A stretch of 64,000 nucleotides of DNA from a virus. A program made the translations under genes and the position numbers. Under the pieces are notes generated by a model that did no database searches, was not told the origin of the DNA, and saw only the letters and a list, made by a program, of their open reading frames with translations. Every line of letters begins with the position of its first letter. Position 1 is the stretch's first letter. Positions 30,220-39,405 of this stretch are shown one piece after another. Location: the IMG/VR virus record IMGVR_UViG_3300021432_000008, positions 1-64,000 of that record; one strand, 5' to 3'.

Positions 30220-30815
30220 GCGATTCCTCCCCCTTGAAAGCCTTGCACCCCCGAAGACTTGTCGAGGTACTGGACAAAGTCCTGCGGGTTGAGGATGTTG
30301 CTCGCGGCCGGCGTCACGTCGAACGGGCTGGCTCCGAAGTCGAAGACGTCCACGCCGGGAACCGGCATCTTCTGGAGCTTGAACACCCAGGAGATGAACA
30401 GTCCGCGAAGCTGCTGACCGTCCACGAGGTTCTGAGGCGTGAAGTAGACCATTCGCCAGAACATCAACACGTCGTTGTTGTCCTGGGTGTTGAAGCTGGG
30501 CACAGGCGGATTGCTGCCGATGGCCTGGCCGGCACAGGAGATGATTTTCCAGCAAGACCCCGCGTGCGTTCGCCAGAACTGCTCGAGCGCCGACTGAAAC
30601 GGCGCGGCCACGGGAGAGCTTCGGAGCCCCTGGTCGCCCACGTACTCAATCGTTTGGCCCCAGGCATAAAGGGGAGTCGCCTGTAGGTTCTGCAAGGTCG
30701 GGGGAACCGGCAGACTTCCCGGCAAACCGCCCGGCGCGAAGTCAAAATTCGATACGCCCTGCTGGTATCCCGAAGCGGGGTCTTGCGGTTCCGGGTTGTA
30801 TGGGGTGTTCGGCAT
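30213..30815 (-). CDS. Phage structural protein, 200 aa
   Basis: From ATG 30815. A Pro/Gly-rich start, then a compact aromatic region (LYAWGQTIEYVGDQG, VLMFWRMVYFTPQN, FISWVFKLQKMPVPG). Soluble and without catalytic motif; the position after the 486-residue protein suggests a tail or baseplate part. Confidence 0.5.
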   Translation of the reverse strand: MPNTPYNPEPQDPASGYQQGVSNFDFAPGGLPGSLPVPPTLQNLQATPLYAWGQTIEYVGDQGLRSSPVAAPFQSALEQFWRTHAGSCWKIISCAGQAIGSNPPVPSFNTQDNNDVLMFWRMVYFTPQNLVDGQQLRGLFISWVFKLQKMPVPGVDVFDFGASPFDVTPAASNILNPQDFVQYLDKSSGVQGFQGGGIAY

Positions 30816-30822
30816 CGGTTTT

Positions 30823-32283
30823 TCAGATTGTCGTGGGAAGGTCCTTGTTGCCGGGATCTTTCGGAATGGGCGGCACCGTGCATGCCTGCGCGTTGAGCGC
30901 CGCGGCGAACAGCGGAGCGACCCGGTTCCCACGAGTGTTCTTCGACAGTGGCAGCACGGGCGGGGACGTGGTCGCCTTGCGGTCTAGCCGGGCCGACGTG
31001 CCGCCCGTGAAGTTGATGACGAAGTAGCTTGCCATGTTCAGCAGGTTCGGCGCCAGGTCGGGATTGAGGATGGCCTTCAGCCCGACGACGTTGAGGTAGA
31101 GGAATTCCATTCTCGCCTCGATGAAGGGCGTCTCGTCGGAACCGACACCCTGCGTCACGTAGCACGAGATCATGGGCAGAGTATTCGATCCCGGTACGCC
31201 GATGGGCGAGAAGCGGTCGTAGACGATGGCCATGCCGCAGCGAACCATGCTGTTGAGCTGCTCCTTGCCAGGCAAGGTCCGCGTTCCGTCCCCTCGTGGG
31301 GCAAGAGTGTCGTCAAAGGGCCAGGCGTAAACGCGAACAACCGCGTTGGCGGTCACGCGCTGCGCCAGACCCGACGACCACATGGCGCCGGCCAGGAGAG
31401 CATTGTCGGCGCGAGTGCCGAACCCACTGCGCCCGGCAAACCAATCCAGTATGCTTGCTCCCGCCGTCGCCATCAGCGCGCCGCCGCCCGGCGTCTTCAT
31501 CGGCGATACGGCACCGGCCGTCACCATGCCCTCGACGCGCGTGATCCCGGCACCCAGCGGGCCGATCGCGTAGTTGTACTGCTTGTCGGTCACGCTCCAG
31601 TCGAGAACAGAACCGTCCTCGTTCTCCGCTACGTCCACGCCGTAGCGGCGCATCCATGTCGGACAAGGGACGACAACACCGCCGCGGAAAGAGTCAGCGG
31701 TCAGGTTGACGACTCCCGTTGACGCCAGCGTGTTGAGGTAGTCGAGTCGCAGGATCGCCTTGCCGCTGAGCGTGCGGACAACCATGCCGTCCTTGTCGGT
31801 AGCTTCCTTGGACGTCCAACGGTTGGACAGCACGAATCGGTTGCACTGACTCACCGCAAAGCGGATGTGAAAGACGAACGTCGCCGTCTTGTCGCCGTCA
31901 ATGTCCGTGAAGTCAAACGATTCGGGGATGGGGCCTCCGATGGGGTCGCAGACGAGCGCCGCCTTCGTACCCACCGTGGTCCCCGGAACGTCGAAGATCA
32001 GATCGGCACCGATGTAGACCTGCAAGCTCTGGCGGGGCGTCTTGAGCGCGTCCTTCAGGCGGTTAAGGGCAATGCCAAGGCGGTCCCCTTCAATCCCGTA
32101 GCTGCCGAACGGCCCCGGATTCGCCTTGCCCGAGCTGGTCATGAACGGGTTGACCTTGCCCTCCACGACAAGGTCAACCGTGTGGTAGAGGAGGTCCTTG
32201 TGGGTGGGGTCAAGCTCGCCGTCATTGTCGCACTTGTGACACTTGACGAGTCCCAGATCCTGATTGTTGTAGATGACGCGCAC
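30823..32283 (-). CDS. Structural protein, 486 aa, GTG start
   Basis: GTG 32283 has AGAGGGCATCCC upstream. CHKCDNDGEL near the N-terminus, then a long beta-rich body (TATFVFHIRFAVSQCNRFVL, VVNLTADSFRGGVVVP). Probably a tail or baseplate subunit. It overlaps nothing and follows the Pro-rich protein. No family recognised. Confidence 0.5.
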   Translation of the reverse strand: MRVIYNNQDLGLVKCHKCDNDGELDPTHKDLLYHTVDLVVEGKVNPFMTSSGKANPGPFGSYGIEGDRLGIALNRLKDALKTPRQSLQVYIGADLIFDVPGTTVGTKAALVCDPIGGPIPESFDFTDIDGDKTATFVFHIRFAVSQCNRFVLSNRWTSKEATDKDGMVVRTLSGKAILRLDYLNTLASTGVVNLTADSFRGGVVVPCPTWMRRYGVDVAENEDGSVLDWSVTDKQYNYAIGPLGAGITRVEGMVTAGAVSPMKTPGGGALMATAGASILDWFAGRSGFGTRADNALLAGAMWSSGLAQRVTANAVVRVYAWPFDDTLAPRGDGTRTLPGKEQLNSMVRCGMAIVYDRFSPIGVPGSNTLPMISCYVTQGVGSDETPFIEARMEFLYLNVVGLKAILNPDLAPNLLNMASYFVINFTGGTSARLDRKATTSPPVLPLSKNTRGNRVAPLFAAALNAQACTVPPIPKDPGNKDLPTTI

Positions 32284-32293
32284 GGGATGCCCT

Positions 32294-33904
32294 CTATCCA
32301 AAAGCGGCTACGATCTTGATGGCTTCCCGAGCGACGCCAATCATGGCCTCCTTCTCGGGTGACTCCTTCGCGGCGCCTCCGGCAACCGCCGCGACAACCT
32401 CGTGTCGAGAGCCCTGGCTGCGTCCCATGTCCGGCTTGTTGGGCCGTTCGTGCTTGCCCTCCTTTTGCATTCCCTGAATCTCTTTGGTCAAATCCTCGAT
32501 TGCTCCCAGCAGCTTCCGGCCGATCACTCCCTCCTCTCCTTCCATTCCCCCGCTCGCCACCGTCGGCGGCATGGCCGTCTGCGATACGCCCGCCGATGAC
32601 GGCGTCTGCTTTGCGGCCGACCGCTCATGGAGCGGCGAGGGTGGCGCCTGCGTTCGGAGGGGATCGCCCCTGGAGACATGACGAAAAAGCCGTTGCTCCT
32701 GCGTGTCGGGGTCTTGCTGTCTCCGCGCGGCGCGCTCCATCAGGACCGATGGTCGCGGCGGGACCGGCGATGGAGGCGCGGCCGGTGCCGGCGGTGTGGG
32801 TAGCAGCTTGGCGGCGGGAGGCGCGGCAGACGGGACCGGCGCGGCGACGGATGGCCGCACCGGCTTCTCGATGGGATGCAGTTCGACGCCGCCCTTGTTG
32901 CCGGGCACCTGCATCGCCATCGCCTGTGTTCCCCATTTATGACCCTTGGCATCCTGCATCATGCCGCTATTGACGCTGACAATAGGGATTTGCTTGCCTT
33001 CGGTGTGCGCCGTCACCTTGCCACCGGCTTGCAGGTGCGCCATCACGCGGGCGACAATCTTCTCTGCTGCCTTGACCGCCTCGCCGCCCATCTTCTCGAT
33101 TTCAGCGCGGGCATCGATAAATTCGCTCTTGGTCGCGGGCGGAGGGGGTGCTGCCGTCGCCGTTGGCGCTGCCGGCTTGCCGAACCAGTCTCCCGGCTTC
33201 GCTTCTGGTGCCGGCGCGGCCTTGGCCGCGGCAGGAGCCGCTGTTGCTGGCGGCAAGGTGGTGAGCTTTCCCTTGCCGAAAAGCTCCTCCAGCGATCCCT
33301 CGAAAGCCTTCTGGCGTCCCGGTATCTCTCGTGGTGCCGCCGTCGCAACCGGCGCCGGTACGGGCGGTACGGTAGAAGGTGGCGGCTTGCCTGCGGCGGA
33401 CGGCGCGGCAGAAGGTGGCGGTGCAGGCGGCACCGGAGGCACGAAGGGAGGCGCTACCGGCAGGGGGGCAGACTCCGCCAGCTTCGCCATTGCCTCGTGG
33501 CCCATCGGCTTCGGCGGAGCGGCCGGCGCGGGCGGCTTCGCCTTCGGCGCCTCCGGCGGCTTGACGGCAGCAATGAAGCCCTGGATGGCGTCGTAGACTT
33601 CCTTGACCTGCGCGATCTTGGCGGCGATCTCACCGAACCCTGTGGCACGCAGCAGCCGCATACCAGCCGGGTAGATTTCCGGCGTCTTCTCGGCCTTCTC
33701 GCTATCCAGTCCGCCGCCCTTGGGTGCGAACCGACCGCCAGGCCCGCGAGGCTGCTCACCGCCGCCGGTCCACGCGCCTCGTTCACCCAGCGGTTCCAGC
33801 CGTGAGAGCACCTGTCCCAGCGGCCCGGACGCCAGCGCGCGGGAGATCCGCTCCGGCAGATGCTCCAGAGAGGAAAGGATCAGGTTGCTCGCTTCGTCGG
33901 CCAT
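32294..33904 (-). CDS. Pro/Ala-rich protein in the tape-measure position
   Basis: 536 residues, dominated by Pro/Ala repeats with embedded helices (IAAKIAQVKEVYDAIQGFIA, EFIDARAEIEKMGGEAVKAA). RGPGGRFAPKGG near the start echoes the GPGGGQFTGKGG motif of the 1538-residue head protein. Its place directly after the putative tail chaperone is where a tape measure is expected, but it is short and disordered for that role. It might be a linker or scaffolding protein. Confidence 0.45.
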   Translation of the reverse strand: MADEASNLILSSLEHLPERISRALASGPLGQVLSRLEPLGERGAWTGGGEQPRGPGGRFAPKGGGLDSEKAEKTPEIYPAGMRLLRATGFGEIAAKIAQVKEVYDAIQGFIAAVKPPEAPKAKPPAPAAPPKPMGHEAMAKLAESAPLPVAPPFVPPVPPAPPPSAAPSAAGKPPPSTVPPVPAPVATAAPREIPGRQKAFEGSLEELFGKGKLTTLPPATAAPAAAKAAPAPEAKPGDWFGKPAAPTATAAPPPPATKSEFIDARAEIEKMGGEAVKAAEKIVARVMAHLQAGGKVTAHTEGKQIPIVSVNSGMMQDAKGHKWGTQAMAMQVPGNKGGVELHPIEKPVRPSVAAPVPSAAPPAAKLLPTPPAPAAPPSPVPPRPSVLMERAARRQQDPDTQEQRLFRHVSRGDPLRTQAPPSPLHERSAAKQTPSSAGVSQTAMPPTVASGGMEGEEGVIGRKLLGAIEDLTKEIQGMQKEGKHERPNKPDMGRSQGSRHEVVAAVAGGAAKESPEKEAMIGVAREAIKIVAAFG

Positions 33905-33916
33905 ACGTCAGTGCCC

Positions 33917-34225
33917 TTACCTCCCCCACCCCAATTTCGCCCGGACCCGTGCATCGCTGCGTGCCCTGTTCGCCTCGTAGAGAATGTGCGGCGCTTCCTC
34001 TGCCACATCCGCCAGCGCGTCGCCCCACGCTTCATCGAGGTTGTCCGCCGAGAGGACCGCTGCTAGACCGCGGCCGACGTTATTGGACTGCCGAATGTCG
34101 CACCGGCCGATGTTGAGCCAGAGCCGGACGTAGAGCCTGTAAGTGAGGGGACGGCTGGCTGGCCAGCCGAAGACGCTGACCCAGCGGGCTCGTTGCCGTC
34201 CCCGCTCAGTTCCCCCGCTACCCAC
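33917..34225 (-). CDS. Overlapping downstream frame: possible -1 frameshift extension of the 34063 gene
   Basis: The frame is open from 34225, but its only start is a GTG with no ribosome site. It becomes protein-like only after about 34160 (YRLYVRLWLNIGRCDIRQ, then DEAWGDALADVAEEAPHIL). It overlaps the end of the preceding gene in the -1 frame. Tail assembly chaperones of siphophages are commonly made as such frameshift fusions, and this pair lies between the tail-tube gene and a tape-measure-position gene. Candidate slip sites are the CCCC run at about 34155 (GTC CCC TCA) and GGGGG at about 34215. Confidence 0.45.
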   Translation of the reverse strand: MGSGGTERGRQRARWVSVFGWPASRPLTYRLYVRLWLNIGRCDIRQSNNVGRGLAAVLSADNLDEAWGDALADVAEEAPHILYEANRARSDARVRAKLGWGR

Positions 34226-34599
34226 CTCAGGTATGAGTTGAACGCACTCCAGCAGTCCTGCGAGACGGCGCCAGTCCCCGTTGCCGGGTCAAAGGGCAAC
34301 ATGCCGAACGCCTCGTGAACAGCCGCCAGCAGCCTCTCCTCTGCTTCGGCCCGCCGCGATGCTTGTCCGGCCGTCTCGGGCAGCTCCTTTCCGGTCAGCG
34401 GGTCCATATCGATGACGGGATAGATAGCATGGATGGCTTCATCAGCCTGTCCGTCGGTCGCCTTCACCAGCCGGTTCCAGATGGCCAGCGGATCGCCGAA
34501 TACGTATTGCCGTACACGATCGGCGCCGCGCCCGATCGTGTAGCGGAAGATCAGCTTTTCCGAATCGGTGAACAGGTCGCCATCGTCTTTCTCAAACAT
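34063..34599 (-). CDS. Putative tail assembly chaperone (short form)
   Basis: 178 residues. Acidic, helical protein (MFEKDDGDLFTDSEKLIFRY, then VRQYVFGDPLAIWNRLVKAT, AEERLLAAVHEAFGMLPFDP) with a Ser/Gly/Thr-rich end. Gene order tail tube, this gene, overlapping frame, large protein is that of chaperone G/GT in siphophages. No direct family match seen. Confidence 0.5.
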   Translation of the reverse strand: MFEKDDGDLFTDSEKLIFRYTIGRGADRVRQYVFGDPLAIWNRLVKATDGQADEAIHAIYPVIDMDPLTGKELPETAGQASRRAEAEERLLAAVHEAFGMLPFDPATGTGAVSQDCWSAFNSYLRWVAGELSGDGNEPAGSASSAGQPAVPSLTGSTSGSGSTSAGATFGSPITSAAV

Positions 34600-34614
34600 T
34601 GCCCCTCCCAGATG

Positions 34615-35196
34615 TCAATTAATACTTCCAAGGCTTGTCATGTTGAAGTCCATGAGCGTGAACTGCCCGACGATTCCCTGCGACGGGTTGAACGCTCTCA
34701 GGCAGTGCCAGACGAGATGCTGCTTGCGGGCCTTCGTCCCCAGGTCGGGGAAGCCGTCCTCTTGCAGCATGGCGAAGAGGAAGCGATAGCCGGGCGGTTC
34801 CGCGCCGGAAGGCCCGGTGGAGAAAGCGGCCTTGCTGGCGTAGGGGAATCGCAGGTAGAGCGGATACGCCTTCTGCTCCGTCAACATGAGCGTACCGATG
34901 GCGCCCGAGGGATCGTTGCCGGGCGCGTTACCGCCCGCGCCGAGCGTGGCAATGTCCTGGATCAAGGCAAGGACGTTCTGGTTCCAGCGCGCGAGGTCCA
35001 CGGTCACCAGAGCATCCTCTCCCTGGTAGACCACGTCGAACGGCACGTTCTGGCCGCCGAGGTCAACGAACACGTCGCTGAACTGCGGGCGCACCTGAAA
35101 GGAGGGGCCCTTCTCGCTGTGGCCGAGGAAGAACGGCCCTTGCCCCTGGGGAGCCACCCAGAGATCGACGGGCCCGGTGGTATACAGCTGCGCCAT
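34615..35196 (-). CDS. Probable major tail tube protein
   Basis: 193 residues beginning AQLYTTGPVDLWVAPQGQG, then FVDLGGQNVPFDVVYQGEDA, a beta-barrel pattern like phage tail tube proteins, which polymerise into the tail shaft. Size and place after the head-tail connector gene fit. Recognition is by pattern. Confidence 0.55.
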   Translation of the reverse strand: MAQLYTTGPVDLWVAPQGQGPFFLGHSEKGPSFQVRPQFSDVFVDLGGQNVPFDVVYQGEDALVTVDLARWNQNVLALIQDIATLGAGGNAPGNDPSGAIGTLMLTEQKAYPLYLRFPYASKAAFSTGPSGAEPPGYRFLFAMLQEDGFPDLGTKARKQHLVWHCLRAFNPSQGIVGQFTLMDFNMTSLGSIN

Positions 35197-35229
35197 ATTT
35201 CTATCTCATTTCTCTCTTATCCCACTTCC

Positions 35230-35838
35230 TCACCACCACTGGAGACCGCTGCCGCCGCCGGTAATGTCGGGAGCCTGTCGCTCCCAGGAGCGCCGGCCGA
35301 AGTAACTCCGCGCCTGGTACACCACGCCGTTGCGGTTCTGCACGTCGGCGGGCTGGTCGATGGTCTGGTTGATGTCCCCGGCCGGTTGCTTTTCCAGGAG
35401 GCCGAAGATCCACTCGCCCTTTTCCAAACGGTCAAGGGCCTCCAGCGCTGCCTTGACCTCGATGGGCAGCTCGCGCGGCGTCAGGGTCGGCCGGCGCTTC
35501 CACGCCTTCCACATGGCCAGATCGACGTTCATTTCCGTCAGGAACTCTTTGCTGTTGCCGATCAAGGACGCCAGGTCGTTGATGGGCGGCGTGGCCGTCA
35601 CATCAAGGACGTAGTTTCCACCCTTGGTGCATGCCGCTTCGATGAGCCCGGCCGCGGCCATGAGAAGCTTGACGGCGGTCGCGTAGATTGGCTGTCCCGT
35701 CTGCGTGACCTGCCAGGAGTTGACGATCTCCGTCGTCTTGTCGTCAACGAGCAGCTCGCCCACGCTACGGAAGTCGTAGTACGCGACCCAGTCTGTAGGT
35801 GTGGCGTAGGCGGAACTGCCGGAGGAGGGTGTAGACAC
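35230..35838 (-). CDS. DUF1320/gp36-like head-tail connector
   Basis: 202 residues with GTG 35838 behind GGAGGGG. AYATPTDWVAYYDFRSVGEL, then YATAVKLLMAAAGLIEAACT, and a helical centre correspond to the DUF1320/gp36 pattern (Y.T..D.......L..L). These small helical proteins join head and tail. Its position, between capsid-end proteins and tail tube, agrees. Confidence 0.6.
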   Translation of the reverse strand: MSTPSSGSSAYATPTDWVAYYDFRSVGELLVDDKTTEIVNSWQVTQTGQPIYATAVKLLMAAAGLIEAACTKGGNYVLDVTATPPINDLASLIGNSKEFLTEMNVDLAMWKAWKRRPTLTPRELPIEVKAALEALDRLEKGEWIFGLLEKQPAGDINQTIDQPADVQNRNGVVYQARSYFGRRSWERQAPDITGGGSGLQWW

Positions 35839-35851
35839 GGTGACCCCTCCA

Positions 35852-37690
35852 TTACGCGGTGCGCGTGTCGTAGCCGGTCGCGTTGACGATGCCGATGGTG
35901 TGAGTGGCACCGGCCGCGCTCATCTCGATCGTCATGGCGGTCGCGGCCGTGCCGACCCAGAAGCCATTGAGGGTGAACGGCGTGCCCACGCCGTTGGCGC
36001 CTGTGGCCAGCGCAACCCGGAAGCTCGCCAGAACAGTGCCGGCGCCCGTGGCGCCGTCGCGAAGGTTGATGATCGCGAAGTCGGCGTTGCCCGTCGCATC
36101 ACCGACGAGCTGACCGCTGATCATCGTGCAGACGTGCCGGATGTTGGCGGCACCGGCCGCCTTGCTCGCCGTGGCCTGACCGTTGGCGGCGCTCGTGTTG
36201 GTGAGCGACCATGCCGACTGGGTCGGCGCCGTCGTGACCAGCACGCCCTGACCGTCAATCAGCAGCGGACTGAGCTTGCCGTTGGACAGGTTCGGGATGG
36301 TCGTCTGATACCATCCGTAGGTGACGTCCGCGTCCATGCCGGCGGCGGAAGCAGCGCCCTGGGTCGGCGCTGCGCCGACCGCATTGACGTCCCGCTCTAC
36401 GGTAAACTGCATCATGCCGTTGGCGTCCTGGCCGGAATAGACTACCGCCAGGTCCGCCGCCAGCCCCCAGCCGCCGAAGTTGACGGGGTCGCTGCCGCGC
36501 ACCGTCTGTATGGGCGCCCGAACCTGGAGGGCGTGGGCGCCCGAACCGTTGTAGGCATTCGCCAGCGTCTGGAACGTGATCGTCTTGCCGCCGGGGTTGG
36601 TGGCGATGGCGACGGCCAGCTCCTGCTTGCTGTTGTCCTGATCGTAGATCAGGACGGGAATCGTCTGGCCGGCCGCGAGCGTGGGGGGAGTCCCTGCCGT
36701 GGTAATGGTCACGTTGTTGCCGGCGGCCACGCTCGTAACGCTGGTATCGGAGTAGCCGAACAGTCCAAAGGCGTTGCGGGCCCGCTGGTAATTCGCGCCG
36801 TCGAAGTTGTAATCGACGGCAAGCGTCGCGCCGACGCCACCCGCGAGGTCCTGCTCGCCGGAAGCGTCGCGCGGGGCGTTGAACTGGACGGGGAAAACGG
36901 CGAACGGCTGCGTGTGGTTGTTGGCCAGGTTGTCCACCACGATCGACACGCCGGCATTGACCGTGTTGACGCGAGCCCACTCCACTGCCGCGTTGGTTCC
37001 CAGCTCGATCTGGACGACGGTGCCGACCTTGATCCCGGTCGTGCTGGGAATCAGGATCGTCTTGGTGGCCCCCGCCGTCACGCTTCCGGTGGCGAACGTG
37101 GGCGGCAGGATCTGCGCCGTCATCGACAGGTCGAGTGGGATGCCGGTGCCGGGAAGCTGGTCGCCCTGATAGCCCTTGGAGCGATCCAGGTTTCCGTTGA
37201 CGTTGAGCACCTGCGGGATGCCGCCCGTGCCAATCCCATAGAAAGTGCCCAGCGCCTGGTTGTCCGTGTTGTGGAACTGCTGGACGCCGATGGCGTTGGT
37301 TCCGTCGGTGATTTGCTGGAAGCCGGCACGTCCCGCCGTGTCCATTGTCTTGGCGGTGTTGGTCCCATCGGTCAGCTTGAAAAAGCCGGCCCGCCCCGCC
37401 GCGTCCATCGACGGCTGCGTGTTGGTCCCGTCCGTCGGCATCAGGGGACGGACGACAATCGCCGTGTCGGTGGTCAGCGCTGCCGTGGATGCCGCCTTGA
37501 CGGTGGCGGTATTGGTTCCGTCCGTGATCGCAGCGAACAGCTTGCGGGACGCCGCGTCCGCCGTGGGCATGAAGTTGGCGGCCGTGGCGTCGCAGATACG
37601 GATGTTGCCCGCCTCGACGCCGGCGCCGATGTCCGTCGAGGAGAAGGTGATCACGCCGCCAGCGGTATTTGCCGTCCAGTTATTGGCCAT
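35852..37690 (-). CDS. Large structural protein with DGTNTA repeats
   Basis: 612 residues. Near the N-terminus at least four tandem units contain ITDGTNTA or DGTNTQ followed by an AAGRAGF-like helix start, spaced about 25 residues. The rest is Thr/Ala/Gly-rich beta structure. Probably a virion surface or fibre protein. The long opposite-strand frame over this region is a shadow of its composition. Confidence 0.55.
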   Translation of the reverse strand: MANNWTANTAGGVITFSSTDIGAGVEAGNIRICDATAANFMPTADAASRKLFAAITDGTNTATVKAASTAALTTDTAIVVRPLMPTDGTNTQPSMDAAGRAGFFKLTDGTNTAKTMDTAGRAGFQQITDGTNAIGVQQFHNTDNQALGTFYGIGTGGIPQVLNVNGNLDRSKGYQGDQLPGTGIPLDLSMTAQILPPTFATGSVTAGATKTILIPSTTGIKVGTVVQIELGTNAAVEWARVNTVNAGVSIVVDNLANNHTQPFAVFPVQFNAPRDASGEQDLAGGVGATLAVDYNFDGANYQRARNAFGLFGYSDTSVTSVAAGNNVTITTAGTPPTLAAGQTIPVLIYDQDNSKQELAVAIATNPGGKTITFQTLANAYNGSGAHALQVRAPIQTVRGSDPVNFGGWGLAADLAVVYSGQDANGMMQFTVERDVNAVGAAPTQGAASAAGMDADVTYGWYQTTIPNLSNGKLSPLLIDGQGVLVTTAPTQSAWSLTNTSAANGQATASKAAGAANIRHVCTMISGQLVGDATGNADFAIINLRDGATGAGTVLASFRVALATGANGVGTPFTLNGFWVGTAATAMTIEMSAAGATHTIGIVNATGYDTRTA

Positions 37691-37693
37691 GTC

Positions 37694-38239
37694 TTACCCC
37701 AGACCGAGAGCCGGGAGCAGGCCGGCGTTGAACGGGTTATTGAAGTTCAGCTGATCCACCGACTCGACCGGGGAGCCGGAGCAGTAGAACGGGCTGATGG
37801 CGGAGAGCTTGCCGACGATGCCCGAGCCACCGTCGTAGAGCGTTGCCACGATGTTGTTGCCCGGCGAGGCAACGAACGGGTCGGGAAAGTAAATCACGTT
37901 GCTGCCTATCACCAGCGTCAGGTCCTCGTCAAAGATGACCGTTGTCCCATCGGCGATCGTCAGCCTGGCTCCCGTGATCGCTCCCCCCGAATAGCTCCAG
38001 GCGAAGCCGTAGACGCCGATGCAGCGCGGCTTGGACGGCGCGGCCAGCGTGAGCACCGCGTTGGCGTGCGTCGCCGTCGCCGTCGTCGGCATGGTGGCGC
38101 TCCAGCCGCCGCCCTCGCGAGTGGGGGGAGGATCGAACACGGGTAGGTTCGGCCTGGCCAAGCGGAGAGCCTCCTCGTCATCGAGCGCGTGCCCCGCGAA
38201 CATGTGAGCGCTCGCATGCTCGCGGGGCAGCGCGAGCAT
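37694..38239 (-). CDS. Structural protein whose start carries a hairpin element
   Basis: 181 residues. ATG 38239 overlaps the stop of the major capsid gene (TGATG). The N-terminal 20 residues are encoded by a long inverted repeat (38191-38230) and so may be recent. The body is a beta-sandwich (TRLTIADGTTVIF-type strands: ARLTIADGTTVIFDEDLTLV, VIYFPDPFVASPGN). Likely a capsid-associated or fibre protein. Confidence 0.5.
   Translation of the reverse strand: MLALPREHASAHMFAGHALDDEEALRLARPNLPVFDPPPTREGGGWSATMPTTATATHANAVLTLAAPSKPRCIGVYGFAWSYSGGAITGARLTIADGTTVIFDEDLTLVIGSNVIYFPDPFVASPGNNIVATLYDGGSGIVGKLSAISPFYCSGSPVESVDQLNFNNPFNAGLLPALGLG
38177..38235. repeat. Dispersed hairpin element, copy a (inside a gene)
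   Basis: Begins TCATCGAGCGCGTGCCC like copy c and ends GGGGCAGCGCG. Arms 38191-38205 and 38216-38230 pair over 15 positions with one mismatch, around a 10-base loop. It overlaps the start region of the 37694-38239 gene. Confidence 0.65.
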
Positions 38240-39315
38240 CAGCGGCAACCAGTAAACAAAAATCCCGACTCCGGCGCCGCCAGGATCTCCTGGAACTGGT
38301 CGGTGACGTCCACGATCTCGCGGGCGTTGCGTTCCTCGGTCCACACGTACACGGCAGCCATGTACTCGTACCAGTAGAGCTGGAGCGTCGAGAAGCTGGG
38401 AGAGCCGTAGGTGCCCTCGATGCCGCCCTTGCGGGACATGAGCTGCGCCTTGGTCGAGTCGCCGATGTAAGACCGCGTCGTCGAGACGTTCGTGCCCGCG
38501 CCGACGCCAGGCTGTGGCCGGTCCGTGACGATCACGGAGTCCTCGATGATCACCTCGAAGCCGTAGAGGTACTTGGGTAGTCCCCACTTCTCACGGAACT
38601 TCTTCTCGCCTTCGAGGTTAGGCAGGGAGTACACGCCGTTCTTGAGGTAGGCATGGATCTCGCTGGAGTTCGCCATCGCCCAGGCCAGCGTGGGCACCAG
38701 CTTCAGGACGAGATCCTGCTGCTTGACCTGTGCGTTGGTTTGCTGGGTGATTTGATCCAGCGCGAAGAACAGAGAGTTCTTGATGCAGTTGTAATTCGGT
38801 GCCCCCTCCGTCCCGCTGGCCTTGTCCCAGGTGCCGCCGCCGCCCGTGATCGTGTTGACATCACCCGTGTTGCTGCCCCAGTTGGCGGGGTTCTCTAATA
38901 GCTTCGCAACCCTGTTCGTGCGGTTCGTCATGGCGATCGAGATTTGCGCCCCGACCGTGTGCTCCAGCGGCTTCCACTGGTCCTTGGCCATCGCGATCGC
39001 TTGATGGCCCAGGTACGTGCCATAGTTGCGGCGCTCAACGACGAAGGGCACCATCGCGAACTGGAGGCCGCCGAAGTTCGTTACGGGCCGCTCGGAGCCG
39101 TCCGCGAAGGCGTACTCGCTGTCGGTCACGACCCTGACGGGGGTGTCGCGGTCGATGATGAAGTAGTACGCCTGCGTACCGGGGCTCTCGATCGTCTGGC
39201 AGTAGTCCATCAGCGGGAAATCGCTCTCCTCGCGGATGTAGCTGATGGCCTGGCCTGTGGCGCGAGGCACAAATCCATTTGTACCACTGAGAAAGACCGT
39301 TGAGGGAGTGGCCAT
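38239..39315 (-). CDS. Major capsid protein (HK97-fold type)
   Basis: 358 residues. The order GQAISYIREESDFPLMDYCQ at the N-terminus, FVVERRNYGTYLGHQAIAMA and a C-terminal FSTLQLYWYEYMAAVYVWTE fits the HK97-type capsid proteins of long-tailed phages, including their spine helix and P-domain strands. It forms the icosahedral shell. It follows the assembly and decoration genes (42488, 40637) but is separated from them by two HNH genes on the other strand. Confidence 0.7.
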   Translation of the reverse strand: MATPSTVFLSGTNGFVPRATGQAISYIREESDFPLMDYCQTIESPGTQAYYFIIDRDTPVRVVTDSEYAFADGSERPVTNFGGLQFAMVPFVVERRNYGTYLGHQAIAMAKDQWKPLEHTVGAQISIAMTNRTNRVAKLLENPANWGSNTGDVNTITGGGGTWDKASGTEGAPNYNCIKNSLFFALDQITQQTNAQVKQQDLVLKLVPTLAWAMANSSEIHAYLKNGVYSLPNLEGEKKFREKWGLPKYLYGFEVIIEDSVIVTDRPQPGVGAGTNVSTTRSYIGDSTKAQLMSRKGGIEGTYGSPSFSTLQLYWYEYMAAVYVWTEERNAREIVDVTDQFQEILAAPESGFLFTGCR

Positions 39316-39343
39316 GTCTTATATTACCTCTTTTGGACTGACC

Positions 39344-39372
39344 TTGCAAACCAATAGTTCGCGTGGTACAAT
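39344..39372 (+). promoter_or_regulatory. Rightward promoter of the HNH gene pair
   Basis: TTGCAA (39344-39349), 17-base spacer, TACAAT (39367-39372), about 33 bases before ATG 39406. It gives the two inserted genes their own expression, independent of the structural operon on the other strand. Confidence 0.6.
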
Positions 39373-39405
39373 GACATTAGCCCCACGAACAACGGGAGTA
39401 ATCCG

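Noticed and set aside
35840-38146. 768-codon rightward open frame
   Set aside because: It lies wholly antisense to better-supported structural genes. It is Arg/Gly/Asp-biased and arises from GC-rich codon usage.
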